Positions 62,264-64,000 of a DNA stretch of 64,000 nt are shown here, in pieces. The translations under genes and the position numbers were made by a program. Source of the DNA: Fimousia sp036311565 (GTDB lineage: Bacteria > Bacillota > Clostridia > Lachnospirales > Lachnospiraceae); NCBI GenBank assembly GCA_036311565.1, contig JAXJPR010000002.1, forward strand, positions 30,884-94,883, read 5' to 3'. A model generated the notes under the pieces. That model did no database searches and was not told where the DNA came from. It was given only the letters and a program-made list of their open reading frames with translations. Each line of letters starts with the position of its first letter. Position 1 is the first letter of the stretch.

Positions 62264-63270
62264 TGAGAATTGCTTATTTTTTCATTACAGAACAAGGCAG
62301 ATATCTAGCAGAAAAGCTAAATGCGCAAATGCCGGGAACTTTATTTGGAAAAGAGTCGTTAAAGGATAATATGAAAAAAGCATTTTTAGAATATGACGGG
62401 CTGGTCTGTATTATGGCAACAGGAATAGTGGTGCGAATTCTCGCACCACTTTTTGTTCATAAAAAAGAAGATCCTGCGATTGTAGTTATGGATTCTAAAG
62501 GAGAATTTGCCATTAGTCTGCTTTCCGGTCATTTGGGAGGGGCCAATTATTTAGCCAGAAAAGCGGCTGCAATTTCCGGAGGACAGGCTGTAATCACAAC
62601 GGCTACTGATGTGGAAGATCGATTTGCTTTTGACTTATTTGCAAAAGAACAGGATTTACACATTGAAAATATTGAAGAGTTAAAATTTATTTCATCCGCA
62701 CTTTTAAAGGGAGAATATATTCAGGTGTTGACCCCTTATCAATACAAAGAACTTTATCAGGAATCCATAATTCCTTATAAAAGTGGGCAGAATGGACCTG
62801 TTGTAGTAATTGATGAAAAAATTCATGCATTATCCAATGAACATGTTCTGATGTTAAGGCCTAAAACTCTATATATCGGGATTGGCTGTAAATTTGGTAT
62901 GGAAGGACAAAAAATTATAAAAGCTGTTGAAACGGTTTTAAATAAGTATGGATATTCCCGCTATGCCATTGCAGGAATTGCAACGATACCAAAAAAAGCG
63001 AAGGAGGAAGGAATTATAGAAACTGCTAACTTTTTTCATGCAAAAATACACATCATTGATCCGGAAAAGATAAAATCTCTGCATTTTGATAAATTAAAAA
63101 TTAAACAATCTGATTTTGTGGAAAAAACGGTAGGAGTGCCGTCTGTTTCTACGGCATCGGCATATATTGCTTCGGATTTTGGTCATATTGTTGTGGATAA
63201 GAACATTTTTCCAGGTATTACAATATCTATTTCTATAAAAAAAGACAAAAAAAAATATAAATATTTTTGA
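62263..63270 (+). CDS. cbiG: CbiG-type cobalt-precorrin 5A hydrolase
   Basis: 335 residues with the three CbiG regions. The N-terminal part has I-M-A-T-G-I-V-V-R-I-L-A-P, the central part L-L-S-G-H-L-G-G-A-N, and the C-terminal domain I-G-I-G-C-K with S-V-S-T-A-S-A-Y. It opens the lactone ring of cobalt-precorrin 5A in anaerobic vitamin B12 synthesis. No other B12 gene and no cobalamin riboswitch is in the window. Confidence 0.88.
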   Translation: MRIAYFFITEQGRYLAEKLNAQMPGTLFGKESLKDNMKKAFLEYDGLVCIMATGIVVRILAPLFVHKKEDPAIVVMDSKGEFAISLLSGHLGGANYLARKAAAISGGQAVITTATDVEDRFAFDLFAKEQDLHIENIEELKFISSALLKGEYIQVLTPYQYKELYQESIIPYKSGQNGPVVVIDEKIHALSNEHVLMLRPKTLYIGIGCKFGMEGQKIIKAVETVLNKYGYSRYAIAGIATIPKKAKEEGIIETANFFHAKIHIIDPEKIKSLHFDKLKIKQSDFVEKTVGVPSVSTASAYIASDFGHIVVDKNIFPGITISISIKKDKKKYKYF

Positions 63271-63347
63271 AAAAAGTATAGATTTTTTTTATGAATTAAG
63301 TATAATTAATGTGTGTGTTAAATTTTTGTCTATAAAGGAGGAGACTG

Positions 63348-63847
63348 ATGCGAGTTATCAAGTGGTTAGATAATTATCTGGAAGAAGCAATCCTTGTTGT
63401 GATGCTTCTATTTATGATGGTTATCATGGGTATTCAGGTAACTGCACGTTATGTGTTCAGTTACTCATTGTCATGGTCTGAAGAAATTACGAGGTATTTA
63501 TTTGGTCAGGATTTCTTAGTGCCAGTTATTGTATCAAAAGAGGTGTGTCAGTTAAAATCGAACAGCTTGTGAATATGTTTTCAGAGTGCATGGTTGCAGC
63601 TATTCGTTTAGTAACACACACAGTAGAAATTGCATTCTTTGCTTATTTAGTTCCATATGCTTACCGCTATATTATGGCTGCTGTTGACAGTCAACAGGTA
63701 AGTCCTGCATGTGGGATCCCAATGTATCTGATTCAGTCAGCTACATTACTTAGTTTCTGCCTTGCAATTATTCGTTTAGTGCAGAAGTGGATCCAGAAAT
63801 TTAAAGTGGTAATTGGAAAAGAAGAATTAAATAAGAAAGGAGCATAA
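63348..63847 (+). pseudogene. dctQ: TRAP transporter small permease (DctQ), frameshifted
   Basis: Two overlapping frames together make one DctQ protein. The first encodes W-L-D-N-Y-L-E-E to S-L-S-W-S-E-E-I-T-R-Y-L-F and then runs into a wrong-frame tail ending at 63572. The second resumes with W-S-G-F-L-S-A-S-Y-C-I-K-R-G-V-S-V-K-I and ends E-E-L-N-K-K-G-A. The family sequence R-Y-L-F-V-W-S-G-F is restored by adding four bases (such as GTCT) after 63503, so a 4-base deletion is the simplest cause. DctQ is the small membrane subunit of a carboxylate transporter. AAAGGAGG precedes the ATG. No dctP is found upstream. Confidence 0.85.
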
Positions 63848-63859
63848 CCATGTCATCAG

Positions 63860-64000
63860 GAGTATTACGATTGCTATGTGTGTCCAAGAGGAAAAACGCT
63901 GGAATACAAGACAACGAACAGAGATGGTTATCGGGAATACAAGAGTTGTGCTACAAGCTGCGAAAGCTGTCCATATCTCAGTCAATGCACAGAAAGCAAA
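63860..64000 (+). mobile_element. Internal fragment of an IS1182-type transposase
   Basis: In the frame starting at 63860 the sequence reads Y-Y-D-C-Y-V-C-P-R-G-K, T-T-N-R-D-G-Y-R-E-Y-K and C-E-S-C-P-Y-L-S-Q-C, the cysteine-rich middle part of IS1182-family transposases. The frame has a stop at 63845-63847 and no start, so the N-terminal half is absent. An AAAGGAG site and an ATG at 63850, where dctM would normally start, are followed within a few codons by this fragment in a different frame. The element continues past the end of the window. Confidence 0.75.

Overview
This window is a low-GC Firmicute chromosome segment, most likely from a spore-forming anaerobic gut clostridium of the Lachnospiraceae type. 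The basis is the AT-rich sequence with strong AGGAGG ribosome sites, an [FeFe]-hydrogenase locus, a rubrerythrin controlled by a PerR-like repressor, sporulation genes spoIID and spoIIQ with recognisable sporulation-sigma promoters, a CIRCE heat-shock element, a T-box in front of ileS, and a clostridial fab/acc fatty-acid operon. No tRNA, rRNA or CRISPR array was seen. I do not name the species.

Layout. 1-3.1 kb: the end of an amino-acid binding protein and two PLP C-S lyases. 3.1-7.0 kb: the c-di-AMP cyclase operon (two uncharacterised membrane proteins, cdaA, cdaR, then an HPr gene). 7.1-9.7 kb: a polysaccharide-type ABC exporter and a convergent LCP ligase. 9.9-14.7 kb: an HtrA protease, a small DUF5721-like gene, CIRCE-controlled htpG and a DUF368/PopT lipid-carrier flippase. 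15-18.7 kb: a NuoF-fragment/GltD fusion and an [FeFe] hydrogenase behind a Rex-like operator. 18.9-27 kb: icd, an RluA enzyme, T-box-ileS and glgP. 27-30 kb: spoIID, spoIIQ, a GIY-YIG protein and an HlyIII protein. 30-32.8 kb: a DEAD-box helicase, perR and rubrerythrin. 32.8-35.5 kb: decayed ground, with a beta-helix surface gene broken by one in-frame stop, a degraded gene and a small direct repeat. 35.6-38.8 kb: membrane proteins, a zinc-ribbon protein and an ArsB/NhaD-type transporter. 39-47.3 kb: acpP-fabD-fabG-fabF-accB-fabZ-accC-accD-accA and a FabK-like flavoprotein. 47.5-53 kb: YitT, a HAD phosphatase, MreB/Mbl and RecD2. 53-59 kb: three secreted proteins (one BspA-like LRR, two papain-like proteases). 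59-63.3 kb: comF, mutY, a eukaryote-type hisA, a small membrane protein and cbiG. 63.3-64 kb: a frameshifted TRAP small permease, then an abrupt join to an internal piece of an IS1182-type transposase.

Most of the window is core housekeeping sequence, and its best signals are regulatory. A matched pair of PerR-family operators lies at identical spacing behind the perR and rubrerythrin promoters. FabT-like palindromes lie on the acpP promoter and before fabD. A perfect CIRCE also looks like the terminator of the upstream gene. A sigma-E promoter is built across the glgP terminator, and a sigma-F promoter precedes spoIIQ. The most interesting under-described protein systems are the hydrogenase/GltD pair, the FabK-like protein with a four-cysteine motif, the membrane-protein pair upstream of cdaA, and the tandem secreted papain-like proteases. 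All functional assignments rest on motifs and length read by eye; no database search was run.
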